Assembly: GCA_020634415.1 (NCBI GenBank)
Contig: JACKBT010000074.1
Span: forward strand, 1 to 7,996
DNA from: Ardenticatenaceae bacterium
GTDB taxonomy: Bacteria; Chloroflexota; Anaerolineae; Promineifilales; Promineifilaceae
Direction of reading: 5' to 3'
Length of the DNA stretch: 7,996 nt
Shown here: piece by piece, positions 5,855 through 7,996 of the stretch
How the letters are laid out: every line of letters begins with the position of its first letter
Numbering within the stretch: position 1 is the stretch's first letter
The notes under the pieces: generated by a model
Database searches by the model: none
Told to the model about the DNA's origin: nothing
The model's input: the letters and a program-made list of their open reading frames with translations, nothing else
Program-made: the position numbers and the translations under genes

Positions 5855-7996
5855 TTAGTGCCCATTGGGTGTTGTGCCAATTTCTACGGTGGCGCGGCGT
5901 GCTTTGAGTTGTTGGGCAATTTCGCGGGTGGCGATTTCCAGGGCGGCCTCAATGGTGGTGGTGCCTTGCACTTTTTGGTTGATGGTGTTGATGATGGATT
6001 CACGGTTGGCCCGTTTGGTGGCTTGCTCGAAGAGGCGTTGGTTTTCCATTGTGGTGGCCACAACGGAAGAGACTTGTTGCAGCAGGTTGGCATCGCGCTC
6101 GGTGAAGGGGGCGGCTTCGTCACGGTTCATAACGGTGAGGATGCCCAGGGTGCGGCTGCCGATGAGGAGGGGGGCGTGGATGACGGAGCGGATGTTGAAG
6201 CGGGCCATGTCTTGTAAATCTCGTTTGTCGCTGTTGCGGATGTCTTTGATGAGCATGACATCGCCTTCTTGGAATACGATTTCGGCTGAGGTGCCTGCTA
6301 AGGACATCTGTATGCCGTCGGGTGTGTGCAGTTGGGTGACGGTGTTGTTTTGCATGATGTAGGCGGTGAAGGAACGGCCGTCTTCTGCCAACAGCATTAA
6401 CCCTGCTGAGTCTGCCCCAATAATGCCGGGGGTCTGCTGGAGGGCAACACTCACGATCTCGTTTTGGCTGCTGGCCGTTGTCAATTGTCGGCTCATTTGG
6501 TTAAGCAGTTCCAGGCGGTAGGCTTGTTCTTCTGTTTGGGCCAGGGCTGTTTGGGTGACTTGGGTGAGGCGCAGGTTTTCGATGTGGGCGCTGAGGGCAT
6601 CGGCGATGGTGGTGATGATGGAGTGGGCATTTTCCTGGTTAGGGGAGATGTTACTTACGTTGAATGTGCCGATGGTTTCGCCGCGTATTTGTAGAGGGAA
6701 GGTGTGATCGGCCGTTTTCTCCTCAGCCGCCATCTTTGCCATAGCCTGAACTTCTACATGGTCATACACGTAGGCCGGGATTTGGGTGGTTTCTTCAAAA
6801 GCTTGCCAGCCCTCCCGAATAAGACGGCGGTTGGCTCCTTCAGCTTCGGCGCGGAACCTTTCGGCCTCATCCAACAAGCGCAGGTTTTCAATCTGCTGTG
6901 CCACCTGATCGGCGACGGCCTGGATGATGAGGGCATTTTGGTCGCTCCAGGGCTGGTTGGGCGCATTTTCAATTTGGATGGTTCCAACCGGTTCATCCAA
7001 CACTTTGATGGGGGTGACGATGAGAGAATCGTGGACGGTTTGCAGCACGTCGGTGATTTGGGGTGTTGTGCCTTGCAAACTGTAGGTGTAGCCCAGGCGT
7101 TCCTGGCGATTGATGGCGTTGAGATATTCTTGCCAGCTTTCGCGGGCCAGACGGCGGTTTTGTTCGGCTAGCAGTGCTTGTGACTGCCGAATTTGGGCGA
7201 ACAGGGTGGCGTTGTCTAGGGCGGTGGCAAGCTGTCCGGCCAGGGTTTCGAAGGCGGGCAGGTTTTCGGCGGTGAGGCCGTTTATCTGGTTGCCTTGCAG
7301 GTTGAGTGTGCCGATAAGTTGATCGCGGACGAGGAGGGGAACGGCCATTTCGCAGCGGGTTTCGGGCAGGAGGGGGTTGGGCCGGAAGAGGGGGTTTTCG
7401 AGAACGTTGGGGATGACGATCGGCCGTTTTTCTAGTGCCGCCATACCATTAATTGAGCCTACACCGACAGGCAGGTTATGGTTACGCTGCAACAATTCAC
7501 GGCCGGCCAGGCCGGCTGCCGCCCGCAACATCAGCCGCTGGCCATCGGCTCCCGTTAGGTACACTTGCACATGGTAGAGCTTGAAATTGTCTTGTATGAG
7601 GGTGATGGTTTCGTTTAACAGAGGGTCAACATCACGTTGTTGGGCCAGACGACGGCCGATTTCGGCGGCTAAGGTAATATCCAATGTACGAGCCGCTACT
7701 CGATCTTCCAGCGAAGAACTTAAGGCCCTTAACTGGGAATTTGTCCCTTGTATTTGAGTGAGGGCATTATTCAGTGTGTTCATGGTCGAGCGCAGCAGTA
7801 ACCCCACCAATAAGATAATGGCTAGATAGAGGGAGACATCAATTAGTAAGTTTGCAGGAATAGGGGGGGGGAGCAGGCTCTGTAATTGGAGGTAGCTAAT
7901 GAGTAGAATTCCCATGCCACTGAAGATAGCGTAGAGTATGGCCCAATGACCGCCCAGTAAGATGCCGGCTATTGTGACAATTAGAAGCAGGCCAAT
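5855..7996 (-). CDS. Membrane-anchored multi-GAF sensor protein (N-terminus beyond window)
   Basis: The first in-window methionine is at 7915, but the same frame is open back to 7996. Those 27 codons encode a hydrophobic, membrane-like stretch (IGLLLIVTIAGILL then HWAILYAIFSG), and no Shine-Dalgarno precedes 7915, so the real start lies outside. Residues here count from Met7915. Further membrane segments lie at about 1-15 and 23-41. A coiled coil (LEDRVAART, 69-77) leads to GAF 1 (about 85-240) with PNPLLPET at 179-186. Two short GAF-like modules follow (about 254-347 and 363-450), each opened by RRLxRE[GS]WQ and closed by IENLRL. A full GAF (about 465-630) and a C-terminal GAF-like stub (about 637-680) complete it. 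No kinase, cyclase, nucleotide-signalling or DNA-binding output domain is visible. It resembles the downstream sensor but has no PAS domains. It is likely a membrane sensor working with its neighbours. A nine-base C run occurs in the membrane region. Confidence 0.88.
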   Translation of the reverse strand: MGLLLIVTIAGILLGGHWAILYAIFSGMGILLISYLQLQSLLPPPIPANLLIDVSLYLAIILLVGLLLRSTMNTLNNALTQIQGTNSQLRALSSSLEDRVAARTLDITLAAEIGRRLAQQRDVDPLLNETITLIQDNFKLYHVQVYLTGADGQRLMLRAAAGLAGRELLQRNHNLPVGVGSINGMAALEKRPIVIPNVLENPLFRPNPLLPETRCEMAVPLLVRDQLIGTLNLQGNQINGLTAENLPAFETLAGQLATALDNATLFAQIRQSQALLAEQNRRLARESWQEYLNAINRQERLGYTYSLQGTTPQITDVLQTVHDSLIVTPIKVLDEPVGTIQIENAPNQPWSDQNALIIQAVADQVAQQIENLRLLDEAERFRAEAEGANRRLIREGWQAFEETTQIPAYVYDHVEVQAMAKMAAEEKTADHTFPLQIRGETIGTFNVSNISPNQENAHSIITTIADALSAHIENLRLTQVTQTALAQTEEQAYRLELLNQMSRQLTTASSQNEIVSVALQQTPGIIGADSAGLMLLAEDGRSFTAYIMQNNTVTQLHTPDGIQMSLAGTSAEIVFQEGDVMLIKDIRNSDKRDLQDMARFNIRSVIHAPLLIGSRTLGILTVMNRDEAAPFTERDANLLQQVSSVVATTMENQRLFEQATKRANRESIINTINQKVQGTTTIEAALEIATREIAQQLKARRATVEIGTTPNGH
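7863..7871 (-). repeat. Nine-base C homopolymer inside the membrane region of the GAF sensor
   Basis: Nine G on the plus strand (C on the coding strand) encode most of LLPPPIP between two membrane segments. The frame is intact on both sides, since hydrophobic sequence continues up- and downstream. A slip of one base would shift the frame and remove all cytoplasmic GAF modules. Confidence 0.8.

Noticed and set aside
5858..6362. Long plus-strand open frames (119 and 165 codons) opposite the GAF sensors
   Set aside because: They lie wholly opposite a strong GAF-coding frame and have compositions typical of antisense shadows; the same holds for all other plus-strand frames in the window.
7835..7915. 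Met7915 as the true start of the upstream sensor
   Set aside because: The frame stays open and membrane-like up to the window edge, and no ribosome binding site precedes this methionine.

Overview
The window is fully coding apart from three short gaps. Every gene that can be supported lies on the minus strand, so transcription runs from base 7996 towards base 1. Both end genes run off the window. The protein style (large membrane-anchored proteins built from many GAF modules, an NMT1/THI5-like binding lipoprotein, roughly 50% GC) resembles environmental Chloroflexota of the Anaerolineae/Caldilineae/Promineifilum type. That placement is an inference from gene style, not from a marker gene.

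In transcription order: (1) 7996-5855, a multi-GAF membrane protein whose N-terminus lies outside the window; (2) 5834-2823, a complete 1003-residue protein with six predicted membrane segments, two PAS domains and several GAF modules; (3) 2774-1788, a complete 328-residue NMT1/THI5-like solute-binding lipoprotein; (4) 1666-1, a receptor with an extracellular double-Cache-like domain, HAMP and GAF, whose C-terminus lies outside the window. The gaps are 20, 48 and 121 bases. No factor-independent terminator is visible in any of them, so one operon is likely. The 48-base gap is largely filled by an imperfect inverted repeat that ends just before the lipoprotein's ribosome binding site.

The three receptors share parts: a coiled-coil connector with the pattern LExRVxxRT, a closely related GAF domain carrying a PN-x-LLP-[ED]-T motif, and, in genes 1 and 2, short GAF-like modules opened by RRLxRE[GS]WQ. 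Genes 1 and 2 also end in the same way, with a stub resembling the start of another GAF domain. Neither has a recognisable kinase, cyclase, GGDEF, EAL, phosphatase, DNA-binding or methyl-accepting output domain. The lipoprotein has no ABC permease or ATPase beside it in the window.

A working model, which is inference, is a multi-protein membrane sensory complex. In it the lipoprotein would capture a small ligand outside the cell and pass it to a receptor instead of (or as well as) to a transporter. Output would come from the unseen C-terminus of gene 4 or from genes outside the window. At the DNA level, the palindrome CGGCCG, usually inside AACGGCCGTT-like contexts, occurs 14 times, far more than expected by chance.
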